This document shows, in pieces, positions 1 through 10,307 of a stretch of DNA of 64,000 nucleotides. Origin of the DNA: Pyrenophora tritici-repentis (taxonomy: Eukaryota; Ascomycota; Dothideomycetes; Pleosporales; Pleosporaceae). The stretch is taken from NCBI RefSeq assembly GCF_003171515.1, contig NC_089390.1, positions 1,612,001 to 1,676,000 of the forward strand, in the 5' to 3' direction. Position numbers and translations under genes: made by a program. Each line of letters starts with the position of its first letter. Positions within the stretch are counted from its first letter, which is position 1. The notes under the pieces were generated by a model. That model saw only the letters and a list, made by a program, of their open reading frames with translations. It was not told the origin of the DNA and did not search any database.

Positions 1-1260
1 AAGTTTGACTAGGAGACCAGGGTTAAGTAGCCAGGACGTCGGAACGTGTGTCAAGAAAAAGAGGATTGGTCAGGGGAAGTAGTTCTCTTTAGAGTGTATT
101 CAACTTCGGCCGTGCACCAAGGCCCAACTGCTGCAGGGACCAGACCCGTCAGTGAGTGGCTACAGGTGAGTTACTTGTTACTTGGTTCATTGGAGGCGGG
201 GTGAGTGACGGCACAACGCAGGCAAACATGCAGCTCGACGGCGTGCTGCCACATTCAGTACGAACAGCATACTACGGCCAAAGTGAAGGAAAGCCAATGC
301 TTGTGGGAGCAGCTTTCCGAATATGTGACCCAATTAGTCTCCCCACCTCGTGTTTCCCCGCGTAGTTCTCTTCACTGCCAAGGTTTCTACGTGTTCAAGC
401 CCGTGAATAGAGCCGGGTTCTGCTTACCTTGTTGAAGCGAAGGCACATCATGCTGTTTTGATCGACTATCGCGTTGGTATTCTAACCGTCTTACGTTAGT
501 CTTTCGGTTTGCTAGGAACATAGGGCCGACGCGGTATGTCAATCAGTAGGATTGCGGCAATCATTTCTCTCTTTAGCAAGCCACATGTTATGTCTGGTAT
601 CGCCCACTTTTCGCCCTTGGCCTGTCGGGAGCGGTCCGATACGGAGTGTTACAAGCCTAGCGTGTTAGTATCCGACGTCTTCCTAGTGAGGCTACGCTTC
701 TGCATGCATGCTCGAAGGCTGTACTGCAGGACTGCGCGTAGAATTCCGTCACGTGGCGTTGACACCACACATCTCGTCAAGGCTCACCACATGATGAATA
801 CGCCGCTGTCCGGCGGTATTCCAAGGGTCAGTTTCAAACTGATTTACGTGTGGTGTGATGCAAAGGCAAGCCGACCAATCCGTCATGCTATCCTCCGGGT
901 GTGGTGATAAGCGTCGGGATGCGCATCCAGCCAGAATTAGTTCTATACCACGAGGCGGACGAACGGGCGGCTCGACGGCGCGTGGCCACCTATGACAAGG
1001 AACGGCGATATGGCTAAAGAGTGGAGAGTGATGTATGTACCTATTCCGGGACAGGCGCTCCCACATATCGCTAGTCGCCAAAGCACGGCTGTTGAGCGAG
1101 GGGAAGGAGCCGTCATTTAGCACCTCGCCGCACGGCATGCCACGACAGACGGGAATTGCTTCGGGAATCGTATAAGGCGACACACACCCCGCGAGGCCCT
1201 GCGTCCCATCTGACTTGGCCTTGCCACTCCCACCACGACAGTTAGTAGAGGCTCCACGAC
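1..1260. other. Gene-free left edge
   Basis: I see no recognisable coding region, RNA gene or transposon here. Open frames are short, lack family motifs and overlap each other on both strands. The last few hundred bases presumably contain the promoter and 5' UTR of the methyltransferase that starts at 1261. Confidence 0.6.
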
Positions 1261-2373
1261 ATGTCGGCGGCCGCCCCCGCCCACACGAGCGTATCGCATC
1301 CGCCAGCCAACAACGACAACGAGGAGAACGTTGAGAATACCGGAAACGATGAAAACAATGAGGACAGCAATGATAATAATGCCAGTGGGAACCTTCAATC
1401 TGTTTTACACCTAGACGTCGATACCGCAAGCAACAGCGACAGCGACTCGGCATTCGGCGGCAACTCCACGGCATCTACATCCCTCGCTTCGACAATCCTA
1501 AACTACGAATATATAAACGGCCGCCGCTACCACGGTTACCGCTCGGGCTCTTATATCCTGCCCAATGACGAGCAGGAACAGGATCGTCTCGACTTGCTGC
1601 ACCACATATTTCTGCTCATTCTCGGGGGAAAGCTCTACGATGCGCCTATTCCCCATTCTCCCCAGCGCGTGCTCGACATCGGCACCGGAACTGGCATTTG
1701 GGCCATTGACTTTGCAGACGAGCACCCCGGCGCTGAAGTCATAGGAACAGACCTAAGTCCCATACAGCCGACATGGGTGCCGCCGAATGTCAAATTCTAT
1801 ATTGACGACGCAGAGTCCGAGTGGGTTTACAGCCCAGACGAGGCATTTGACTTTATCCACTGCCGTACCCTGTCTGGCGGAATTTCAGACTGGGACAAGC
1901 TGGTTCAGCAGACATTTACCCATACCAAGCCCGGAGGCTGGGTCGAGTTCCAGGAGCCGCTTGCCTTGTGTGAGAGTGATGATGGCACCCTAGAGACGGC
2001 AAAGGATATGGTGCACTGGCAGATACTGTGTCATGAAGCTGCTGAGACCTGGGGGAGAGACATTCGCGTGGGACATGCGCTGAAGCAGAAGATGCTTGAT
2101 GCGGGTTTTGTCGACGTGAATGAGAAAGTTGTCAAGATTCCTCTCGGGCCGTGGCCAAAGGACGCCCGTATGAAGGAAATCGGCAGGTACCAGCGTGAAC
2201 ACATGGCCATGGGCATAGAACCGTATACCCTCGGCCTCATGGGCAAGGTCATGGGCTGGAGTGAAGCAGAGTGCCGTGTGCTGATTGCCAAAGTTGTTGC
2301 TGACATTCGGAGAAGGGATGTGCATTTGTACATTAGGTTCTACTTTGTGCACGGAAGAAAGCCAGGCGCGTGA
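1261..2373 (+). CDS. LaeA-like SAM-dependent methyltransferase (TAM/UMTA type)
   Basis: A single-exon frame of 370 residues. Residues 1-75 are low-complexity, rich in Asn, Asp, Glu and Ser, and probably disordered. The Rossmann-type methyltransferase core starts near residue 135 with the SAM-binding motif I VLDIGTGTGIWAIDF, followed by the acidic strand-2 end GTDLSP and a motif FDFIHCRTLSGG typical of the fungal LaeA/UMTA family. These enzymes transfer a methyl group from SAM to poorly defined substrates; LaeA itself is a nuclear regulator of secondary metabolism, but most paralogues are uncharacterised and no biosynthetic cluster surrounds this one. The start ATG opens the low-complexity region; a later start cannot be excluded. 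Its stop lies 29 bp from the convergent ATG17 stop, so the 3' UTRs must overlap. Confidence 0.85.
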   Translation: MSAAAPAHTSVSHPPANNDNEENVENTGNDENNEDSNDNNASGNLQSVLHLDVDTASNSDSDSAFGGNSTASTSLASTILNYEYINGRRYHGYRSGSYILPNDEQEQDRLDLLHHIFLLILGGKLYDAPIPHSPQRVLDIGTGTGIWAIDFADEHPGAEVIGTDLSPIQPTWVPPNVKFYIDDAESEWVYSPDEAFDFIHCRTLSGGISDWDKLVQQTFTHTKPGGWVEFQEPLALCESDDGTLETAKDMVHWQILCHEAAETWGRDIRVGHALKQKMLDAGFVDVNEKVVKIPLGPWPKDARMKEIGRYQREHMAMGIEPYTLGLMGKVMGWSEAECRVLIAKVVADIRRRDVHLYIRFYFVHGRKPGA

Positions 2374-2402
2374 TGAAAATCAAGAACAAACAAAGTGCAT
2401 GT

Positions 2403-3908
2403 TCACATTCGTCTCTTGACTCTTGTAAGAGCTCGTTCGACTACGTTTCTACCGAGCTGTGGTATGCTTTGTACACCGCCACCACCGCCTTCTCTGCCGT
2501 CGCCCCAATCGCCTGCTGCTTGTATATCATTGTCCTCTTCATTCCCAGCAACGGGCACGACCCTAACTTCGTACTGCCTCGGCGGATCTCTCAGACCTGG
2601 CCATATATCCAGCGGTAGGAAGTCTCCTTGAGCCAAAGTAAACTGCTCCCTTGCGCGCTCGTCTTCGAGATGTAACCTGTCCAGTTCTCTCTGCGCTTCT
2701 TCGGCCTTGCGCTTCGCCTTCTCATGTCGTCGACGCCGAGAGGCTATTTCGACGAGCAGCTCGGCGTATGCAAGGTCGAAGCGCTCGTAAAATTCGCGCT
2801 GGTTCTCCCACTCGTCAATGCCGTTTAGGAGGCTAGGGCGCGTGTCGTGGAGCCATGAGGTATGAAAAGAACGTGATGCGGCAATGTAGGTTTTGACCTG
2901 AACAGTCATGTGCGATATGATGTCAAGTGCCCTGGAGAGAGCCGATGCTTCGCTCCGCAAGTGGTTGACATGGTTCTCAATCTGGCTCAAGAGAAAGGTC
3001 ATTTCTGAGCCTCGTTCTTGTATTTCATTCACGACGTGATCGACTTCGCGCGCATCTTTTTGCACAACATGAAGCATATCGCGTCGTTCTTGCTCGCTCA
3101 TGGGTTCAGGGGGTACAGCACCATGATCGGCCGAGTGAACTGGCGCGTCACCTGTGGCCTGGGTAGCAGCAGCAGATCCTCCTTCGGTGTGTCGCAACGC
3201 TGTTATACACAGATCGTAGTGTTGGACGAGTGATTGGAAGGCCTGAGCAGCCTCTTTGGCATGTCCCTCGAGATGACGGTACAGGCTCGGTATGGGGCTC
3301 GGATTCGATGTCGTCGCAGGAGTCATGGGTACGTTCGTGATGGACGAGTGGAGATTGTCCAGCCATGTGTCAAAGGCGTCAGAACTGTCATCTAGCGCTG
3401 CATGAGCGTGGTTGTAACGGTCGATGCAAGCGCGCAGTGTAGCCTGCAGGTTAGAGACGGTAGCGCTGTCAATGAAGTCGTAAAGGTGTTTCTGCGGGGT
3501 ACCGTGAGGCTGCAGTACGGCTTCGATGGGCGTTTCCCGCAGTACAGCGAGGGTCGAGTTGAGGCCAGCGAAAGCTGTATCAACATCGTGGAGGAGTTGC
3601 TTGAAGTCGGCCTGGACCTGCACTTCTACCACGTCGACGCCGCGACGAACAGCTTCCAGCGCATCCACCTGCTGCTCGACCAGGTTGCGCGTGGCTGTAT
3701 TCTTAGCAGCGAGGACTGCATTCTCCTCGAGCAGCTCGCGTGCTGTGTTGACGATATCGGTTGCACGCCATAGTACCGTCTGGGTGTTGAGAGAGCGTTT
3801 GGCGGCGACAAAGTGCTTGACGAGGTGTTCGAGCGTCAGAGAGTCATTGTTCTCAAGAGAGGCAGTACTGCTTGCTGAAGATAGCGGAGATTCTCTGTCG
3901 GAGAACAT
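2403..3908 (-). CDS. ATG17: Autophagy scaffold protein Atg17
   Basis: An intronless frame of 501 residues from the ATG at 3908, dominated by heptad-like helices as expected for the crescent-shaped Atg17 dimer. The N-terminal signature LVKHFVAAKRSLNTQTVLW matches the start of the APG17 domain, and long coiled coils with few aromatic residues follow. Atg17 scaffolds the Atg1 kinase complex with Atg29 and Atg31 at the phagophore assembly site in bulk autophagy. The frame is open for 34 more codons to an ATG at 4010, but the extension is basic, cysteine-containing and unlike the family, so I use 3908. The C-terminus is Gly/Asp-rich and species-specific. The gene diverges from MET30 and converges on the methyltransferase. 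Confidence 0.88.
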   Translation of the reverse strand: MFSDRESPLSSASSTASLENNDSLTLEHLVKHFVAAKRSLNTQTVLWRATDIVNTARELLEENAVLAAKNTATRNLVEQQVDALEAVRRGVDVVEVQVQADFKQLLHDVDTAFAGLNSTLAVLRETPIEAVLQPHGTPQKHLYDFIDSATVSNLQATLRACIDRYNHAHAALDDSSDAFDTWLDNLHSSITNVPMTPATTSNPSPIPSLYRHLEGHAKEAAQAFQSLVQHYDLCITALRHTEGGSAAATQATGDAPVHSADHGAVPPEPMSEQERRDMLHVVQKDAREVDHVVNEIQERGSEMTFLLSQIENHVNHLRSEASALSRALDIISHMTVQVKTYIAASRSFHTSWLHDTRPSLLNGIDEWENQREFYERFDLAYAELLVEIASRRRRHEKAKRKAEEAQRELDRLHLEDERAREQFTLAQGDFLPLDIWPGLRDPPRQYEVRVVPVAGNEEDNDIQAAGDWGDGREGGGGGVQSIPQLGRNVVERALTRVKRRM

Positions 3909-4277
3909 GGCTAGCTTCAGCTTCAGCGATGCAAGCGCATTCCGGCGATACGGCCCATGAATGAAGCAAGATGGGCGGAGCGAGATGAGATGGAAGCTTG
4001 AGCAAGACAAGGCGTGGTCCTACCAGCATCAAGGTACATAGTTGGGTACCTGCATAGTTTACGGGACCGCGGTGACCTCAGCCCCACGTGACTTGTCGGG
4101 AGGCACTAGCGCGGCACTAGCGCGGCACTAGCGTAGGCCAGAGCCCAGGGTCCACCTGGGCAATTGCGGAGAAGCATGGGCGCATTGCGTGCTCGGAAGA
4201 TGCTTCTTCGACTCGGGATTGCGACACCCACGGCGATACACATGCATTGCGTCTCCTGAGGTTTCTCAGTTGCCAAT
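3909..4277. promoter_or_regulatory. Shared divergent promoter of ATG17 and MET30/sconB
   Basis: 369 bp between two divergent start codons. It contains a palindromic CACGTG E-box at 4085-4090, the core recognised in yeast by Cbf1 at sulfur-pathway genes, and an 11-bp tandem repeat just downstream. Binding by any factor in this organism is inference. Confidence 0.5.
4102..4133. repeat. 11-bp tandem repeat, about 2.9 copies
   Basis: The unit ggcactagcgc occurs at 4102-4112 and 4113-4123 with a third copy lacking its last base at 4124-4133. It sits in the divergent promoter 12 bp downstream of the CACGTG element. No function is evident. Confidence 0.9.
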
Positions 4278-6395
4278 ATGGCGTCATATAACTCCACGCC
4301 CGCTCAAAAAAGAAGACGTCTCTCATGGCGCACCCAAGTTCCTGCCACTCACGCCGCCCTGATGCATGGACACGACCACGACCACGATCACGACCACGAG
4401 ATTGACCACGATCACGACAAGTCGAAAAAGATGGAGAAGATGATCACGCCATATCTGGCGCAACACATTCCTCACCAGTACAACCCTCTCGGCGCCACCG
4501 GCGACGGCCAAAACGAGCGTCCGCCCACTGCAAATACAAAGTTCTGTTATCGCCATCGTCCCGATCTACTCTGTCGACGGCAAGCAGACGAGCCCTCGAT
4601 GGAACAGTTACAAGAAGTGCGTGTCCTTGTCCTTCTTTCCCTGCCATTTTGCCATGGCGCATACTGACGGCAGTAGGAACTTGGCAGGGAATCCCAAGAA
4701 GACCAACAGAGTATCGCAAACGTCTGGTCACTCTTCTCTGCGGCCCCGTCTCGTCACCGTAATCTCATGCTGCAAGGCATACTCGCACAATGCTGTTTTC
4801 CACAGCTCTCCTTCATCTCCTCGTCTGTCCGGAATCTTATCAAAATCGACTTTCTCGGCGCACTGCCCACTGAACTGGGCTTCAAGATCCTATGCTACCT
4901 GGACACAACCTCGTTATGCAAAGCTTCTCAAGTCAATCGACGTTGGCGCCAACTGGCCGACGATGATGTAGTTTGGCACAAGATGTGTGAACAGCATATT
5001 GACAGGAAATGCACAAAGTGCGGCTGGGGACTGCCGCTCCTAGACCAACGTCGGTTACGGCTTGAAAAGAGACGGATTCAATTGCGTGCATCTGGGAGAG
5101 GGCTCAACGAGGCGTCGCCGAACATTGCGCCACAGCCGGATACCTCGACGCCATATTCTATGCTCGCTCGCCGCCTCTCGGATGTTTCCGACTCAGCTAC
5201 TGGCTCCAAACGCCCCATGCCTGAAGACTTGTCTTTACCAGAAGCATCGAGTAAGCGACCGTGTACAGGTGTCGAAATACCCAGGAAGCGGCCATGGAAA
5301 GACGTTTACAAAGATCGCTACAAGGTCGGCAGCAACTGGAAGTACGGGCGATACTCGACACGGACATTTAGAGGCCACGGCAATGGCGTCATGTGTCTTC
5401 AGTTTGACGACGAGGTCCTCATCACCGGTTCCTATGACGCTACAGTTAAAGTGTGGGACATCAATACTGGACAGGAGATACGGACACTCACTGGCCACAC
5501 CAAGGGCATTCGATGTCTGCAATTCGAAGACAGCAAGCTCTGGACCGGAAGCTTGGACGGCACCATCAAGATTTGGAACTGGCGGACAGGTACGCTCATG
5601 CAAACCCTGCATAGCCACAGACAAGGCCAAGGGGTCATTGGGCTCCACTATGCAGGCAAGATTCTAGCATCTGCATCTTCCGACAACACCATTCAAGTGC
5701 ACAACTTTAAGCAGAGGACACGCCTCCCTCTAGAAGGCCACGCCGACTGGGTCAACGCTGTAAAGATTGATGTGCCCTCGCGAACCCTTTTTTCGGCATC
5801 AGACGACATGACGGTCAAACTTTGGGACTTGGATACGATGAAGTGTATCAAGACGTACGAGGGCCACGTAGGCCAAGTACAGCAAGTCCTCCCCCTTCCC
5901 CAAGCCTTCGAAATTGACGAAGACGACTTTGTTGCCAATGCCAACAACGACACTTCCGACACAGCCTCAATGGCGTCCGACACAACCCAGTCCTTCGCCC
6001 AACCACAATCTTCCTCGTCTCATACCAACTATGATAGCGAAGAGTCTTCATTCTTCCCTGACGACCCGTCTCGTCCCTCTCCACCATCATATATGCTTAC
6101 CGGCTCGCTCGACGGCACAATACGTCTTTGGCATGTGCCTTCTGGGCGCTGCGTACACCGTTTCTTCGGACACGTTGAAGGCATCTGGTCTTTGGCAGCA
6201 GACTCGCTGAGATTAGTCAGTGGGGCTGAGGACAAGACAATCAAGATCTGGGATCCGAGGACGGGTAAGCATGAAAGAACGCTTACGGGACACACCGGGC
6301 CGGTTACCTGTGTGGGCTTGAGTGACGAGAGAGTGGTTAGTGGAAGTGAAGACGGAACAGTTAGAGTACATTGTTTCGTCGGAGATAGAGACTGA
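4278..6395 (+). CDS. sconB: F-box/WD40 sulfur regulator (Met30/sconB/scon-2)
   Basis: Two exons, 4278-4616 and 4677-6395, joined across a 60-nt intron (donor gtgcgt, acceptor tag at 4674-4676) to give 685 residues, close to the length of Aspergillus sconB. After a His/Asp-rich N-terminus comes the family-specific segment ending [16 protein letters not shown], the F-box [16 protein letters not shown], the linker [11 protein letters not shown] diagnostic of Met30/sconB, and seven WD40 repeats with GH...WD spacing. It is the substrate receptor of an SCF ubiquitin ligase that inactivates the bZIP activator (Met4/CYS3/MetR) when sulfur is plentiful. A Ser/Asp-rich insert separates blades near the middle of the propeller. 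The repeated HD dipeptides at residues 30-47 are unusual. Confidence 0.93.
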
Positions 6396-6636
6396 TGTCG
6401 AGAGACATGCTGAGTGCATGAAGTATTGTTGTTCACCTAGCGTTTGCTATATTGCAGGGAGTCTGGATCAAATGTGCTTTAGATTTATTTCGGGATATGG
6501 CGTCAGAATACCTGGAACTGCTGCTGCCCTCATCCAGTTGGCGTTTGATAGATACCCAATAGCGGCACAAATGCTTACATGTCGTGCTAGTTCGCTTTTG
6601 ACACATGTGGTGATGTGCATGACTTGAAGCCCGCAC

Positions 6637-7035
6637 CTACCACTCCAAGCTCAAGCTATCTGCCCAGGTACCCTTCTTCTCCACCTTGTGCACACTCTCC
6701 ACATTACCACTGCCCAGATCGGCTCCGTAGAGATGCGCAAAGCATCCTCGTCCTACATACTCCCACTTGACCTCGGCCTTGTTATCGGCAACAACCTCGC
6801 CATTGCCGTCTGTACCCGCCGCCAGCACATGGTACTTGATCTTCAGCAGCCACAGCTCTGAGGCGTCGCCGAAGAATTTGTCGGCAGTACCGGGAACTTG
6901 TTCCGCCGTTGATAGGTGGATGTAGCCATCGTTGCGGTCGAGAGACGAGAGTGGCAGGCGCTCAGGCAGAGGTGATGGCGGGGCGGAAGGGAGAATCTTG
7001 TAGAGCTTGGTTGGAAGGGGCGAGGGTGCTGGCAT
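6637..7035 (-). CDS. DUF952 domain protein
   Basis: A single-exon frame of 132 residues. The hallmarks of the DUF952 family are visible: an N-terminal LYKI strand, GYIHLSTAEQV around residues 37-47, a WLLKIKY strand, and GCFAHLYG near residue 97. The family is small, cytosolic and found in bacteria and fungi; the fold resembles ADP-ribosyltransferases but no reaction is established, so no function is assigned. The gene lies tail-to-tail with MET30 and head-to-head with IPK1. Confidence 0.85.
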   Translation of the reverse strand: MPAPSPLPTKLYKILPSAPPSPLPERLPLSSLDRNDGYIHLSTAEQVPGTADKFFGDASELWLLKIKYHVLAAGTDGNGEVVADNKAEVKWEYVGRGCFAHLYGADLGSGNVESVHKVEKKGTWADSLSLEW

Positions 7036-7551
7036 GGTGACGTTGGACAGGCTGTACTGTACAGTTGGCAGTTATCTGGCATCCGGCAACAGTATCCAGT
7101 AGTTCAATAGGACAGACGGCAAGCGGTGAGACACAAAACCCAACGTCCAATGTCGAGTGAAAGCATCGGGCTCGTGATTGGGCTGCAGCAGATTACGTCA
7201 GACACGCGGTCGACCACCGACAAGCTGAGGCTGCCTTTGGAGCGCCACAAAAGCCAGGCTGTGAGAAGCAGAGCGAATATGATTGATTCACATATCCGGC
7301 CTCCTTCAATCCAACGTGAGCATTGCGACAGTGCTTCCACGGACAACCTTGCTCAACGGTACACGCGCGTCATCGCGTCCGCATCTACCTCTCCGGTGCG
7401 ACCACAAAGAGCCACGTGAGGCACGATACACTCTCAAGACCCCTTCCGTCCCCATGTGCCCACGGTAGCTACCAGCTGCGTACCCCACAAACTGCTGAGA
7501 TGCTCTTGCTACCAAGAACACCCGTCTCCCTCTTCCACCACTTCACAAACC
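7036..7551. promoter_or_regulatory. Divergent intergenic region, DUF952 / IPK1
   Basis: 516 bp between divergent start codons, presumed to contain both promoters and 5' UTRs. It is open in the IPK1 frame back to an ATG at 7456, but that extension looks like untranslated leader. No other feature seen. Confidence 0.45.
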
Positions 7552-8754
7552 ATGGCTGTCATGCCCTTCGCACACGATGAGATGCGCCGCGCTTTTGCCG
7601 ACCAAGGGACTGCCCGTACATTTCGCTGCTTGCAAACCTCAACCACTACGCCCACTGATTTCCGAGTGACGTTGAAATATCTCAACAAAGGTGCCGCAAA
7701 CGTCATCTTCCAAATCCACGCCTGGCAACATGCTTCTTCCGCAACCTCCTTTCTGTTCGCCGAGTTACGACAGGAGGACGACCCGTCTCAGATGGCCACA
7801 CCGCTTCATCGTCAGCACTTTATGCACCGCGTCGTCCGCGTTCCGAGAGGTGGCGCCAAGCACCTGACCTCGACTGAAATCATCCACGGCTTTGAGCACG
7901 CCATTCGTCCGCTTTTTCTCCCAGGCACTTATGAGACCGTTGGCAACCTAAATGTACCGTCAACTAGCACAGTCCAGCTTACCCAGGATCTGACCAAGCA
8001 TCTGATGTACCATGAGGGTGTGTTGTTGCTACCAGAAGTAATGCAGCACCTGTACAACAGCGCGGAAACCGGAACTTTTACCAGCACAAAGCCCCGTACA
8101 CTATGGGGGATTCTGTTACCAGACATGTCACCCATCCCGGGACAGTCGATAACGCTCGAAGTAAAGCCCAAATGGCTCGCCCAATCACCCAATGCACCTT
8201 CAAAAGCGCTACGCTGCCGCACATGTGCAATGCAAGTTTCGGTCCCCAAGAACAGGGATGCGTACGTCTGCCCACTCCAGCTGCTTCACGGGAACGCAGC
8301 TATACTCCGTCCATGGGCACGCACAACCATTGCACGCCAATTCCCTGCCAGCGACCGTAACCCGTCCTCTCAAACCGTGCTTGCAGCCATGACTGAAGGT
8401 CTCCTGTCCTATTTGACAGCCGGTGAAGGCTCCACTCTACTAAGACATCTATTGAAATTGCAAAGTACACTCGACCCCTTCGGTGTGCTTTGCCGGCCAC
8501 GCGATAGTTTCCAGGGCGCTGCGCTATTCGAACATAACCTTCGTTTGGCAATGACGCTCAGGGACTGTTCGCTCTTCATCAAGATGTCGTACTCCCCAAA
8601 AGGACTTGTTAGTATCGAGTCGAAACTCGGGGATCTTGATTTCAAATCTGCGGTGAAGATGGTGGATTGGTCGGAGAAGGAGAGACAGTTACTGGACGAG
8701 GGATCTTATGTTGTTAAGGAGGGCCCGAGATGTTGGTTTCAGACACAGAGGTAA
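7552..8754 (+). CDS. IPK1: Inositol-pentakisphosphate 2-kinase
   Basis: A single-exon frame of 400 residues from the ATG at 7552, which has a good context (aaaccATGG) and directly precedes conserved sequence. The N-lobe nucleotide-binding element YLNKGAANVIF is near residues 43-53, and the hallmark LEVKPKWL of the inositol-phosphate kinase fold is near residue 200, followed by CRTCAM, consistent with the Cys/His zinc site of plant and fungal IPK1. The enzyme phosphorylates the 2-position of IP5 to make IP6 (phytate), needed for mRNA export and nuclear signalling. An upstream in-frame ATG at 7456 would add 32 residues unlike the family. Confidence 0.87.
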   Translation: MAVMPFAHDEMRRAFADQGTARTFRCLQTSTTTPTDFRVTLKYLNKGAANVIFQIHAWQHASSATSFLFAELRQEDDPSQMATPLHRQHFMHRVVRVPRGGAKHLTSTEIIHGFEHAIRPLFLPGTYETVGNLNVPSTSTVQLTQDLTKHLMYHEGVLLLPEVMQHLYNSAETGTFTSTKPRTLWGILLPDMSPIPGQSITLEVKPKWLAQSPNAPSKALRCRTCAMQVSVPKNRDAYVCPLQLLHGNAAILRPWARTTIARQFPASDRNPSSQTVLAAMTEGLLSYLTAGEGSTLLRHLLKLQSTLDPFGVLCRPRDSFQGAALFEHNLRLAMTLRDCSLFIKMSYSPKGLVSIESKLGDLDFKSAVKMVDWSEKERQLLDEGSYVVKEGPRCWFQTQR

Positions 8755-9208
8755 CCACTGCAAGAAGCTCTTTTTGTTCTGTTGTGGGCGGTCAATCATG
8801 ATTTTGGATATGTTATATCAGTTTAACGTTTGATGGTGCACGATGAATCGTTTGTATTATAGTAATAGTAATATTGTTGTAAATCCGGTCGAGGCTACAC
8901 TGCTGTACGTTATCGGCTGATGTGTACATACAACTACTTGCAAGTAAAGCTGGGCAGTATATGGTGAAGGGCTGACTTTGGAAAAAGGAGCGAGACAAGT
9001 AATAGAGTTAACAAAACACACAGAAAGCACGATAGATCACGTATATAGCATTTTGACGATGCCTCGCTATTTCAACCGTAAAGCCTCTTCTTCGAGTCGA
9101 CAAGACAAGAAAAGACTCCACCGTCAGCTTTCTATCTCATTGCCATCCATTTCCAAAATTACACTAGATCACCTAATGCATCTCCACCAACACTACGCCA
9201 CCAGCAAG
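8755..9208. other. Intergenic region downstream of IPK1
   Basis: AT-richer 454 bp holding the 3' ends of IPK1 and of the first small secreted protein gene. A plus-strand frame that crosses into the antisense of the secreted protein exon has no family features. Nothing else seen. Confidence 0.5.
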
Positions 9209-9876
9209 CTAGAACTCGCAAGCAAACGCGCGGTGAAAGAACACACCCTGACAGTAAATAGGGCCATCCATAAACTGTCCGTCCTTCGCACAGCTAGAAG
9301 CGTAATCATCACATTGGACCAAGCCAGCATCGTTACCGCCTGTAGTCACCCACTTGCAGTTTGTACGGCCGTCCCAGGGGTCCATGTCGAGTGACATCTG
9401 TGTACATCGTTAGTCAGATCCCATCGAACCTGCACTCGCACACACTATACATATGCCAAGGGAAGTACTTACAGCCGGAGGACCAGGAGGTTGCTTGATA
9501 GTGTCCTTTGGGTAGTGAATACTAGGCGACATGGAAACAGCTTCGAATGGCTTCGGATACGTAGGACAAGGGCTCACAGGGATCTTGGCCGGGCCTTGGA
9601 AGAGTATCCAGTTATAGTCACGATCGTTGGCGAGGGAGAGCAGAATCTGGACTGAGTGCTTGGCGCTCTCTGGTTCGGGCTAGTAAGAATTAGCTGCTGT
9701 CGTCGTTGTCACGTGTGGCGACTTACGTTGTTGGGCTTGTCGGACGTAGAGATGTCGCCGGAATCGTCATCGGGGACTTCGGTGCACATGAGGCGGATGG
9801 GCTTGGCGGCGGATGTGGAGACGAAGATGAGGGCGGTGGCCATGAGGGCGAGGAGGAGGGTGGACCATTTGGCCAT
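9209..9876 (-). CDS. Small secreted cysteine-containing protein, paralogue A
   Basis: Three exons on the minus strand: 9727-9876, 9473-9679 and 9209-9397, all introns in phase 0 with GTAAGT donors and TAG/CAG acceptors, giving 181 residues. Residues 1-23 form a signal peptide (MAKWSTLLLALMATALIFVS...). The middle exon carries HSVQILL and YNWILFQGPAKIPVSPC; the last exon has five cysteines and ends in ACEF. The two genes upstream on the same strand share the same exon layout, the Y/W-rich GP core and the terminal Cys-x-F/Y, so the three form a local family. I do not recognise a named domain. A secreted effector or cell-surface role is inference from the signal peptide, cysteines and divergence. 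Confidence 0.75.
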
Positions 9877-10307
9877 GGTGAGGGTGGTGGCCTGGATGCG
9901 TTACAGACTGTGGGTGTGGTGGTGACCTAAGCAAATTGGTTTGGATACGAGAGTGCGGAAAGGTTGGAGCGCAAGGTATATATCAAATGAGAGAGACTGC
10001 TTGTGGGGCTGCCTAGCTGAAAGCGGAGACGGTGGCTGTGTTTAGGGAAAGAGGGACGCCTACCGTTTTGGGAAATCAAGTGAAGACCTGGCGATGTTTG
10101 TTGATTGGTAATTTAGCAGTTTGTTTACATGTACGTCATCAAGGGCAAAGCGGGGGAGAGGCAGAGGTGAGATCTCTCACATGTCACTACGTCGACTTGA
10201 TTTATTGTCAATGTGACTACATACAGCTGTGAGAACCTTGTTCGCTACGCCCTCAAAGTCCTTCACACACTCTCAAGTCTGAGCAGGGAAGATGTTGCTC
10301 ATGCCAA
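9877..10307. other. Intergenic spacer in secreted-protein cluster
   Basis: 431 bp between paralogue B and paralogue A, presumed to contain the promoter of A. No coding or repeat feature recognised. Confidence 0.5.

Noticed and set aside
749..1474. 241-codon minus-strand frame
   Set aside because: Overlaps the start of the methyltransferase in antisense, has unusual Cys/Arg-rich composition and no recognised motif.
8978..9394. 138-codon plus-strand frame
   Set aside because: It is antisense to exon 3 of secreted paralogue A, whose frame is supported by splice sites and two paralogues.
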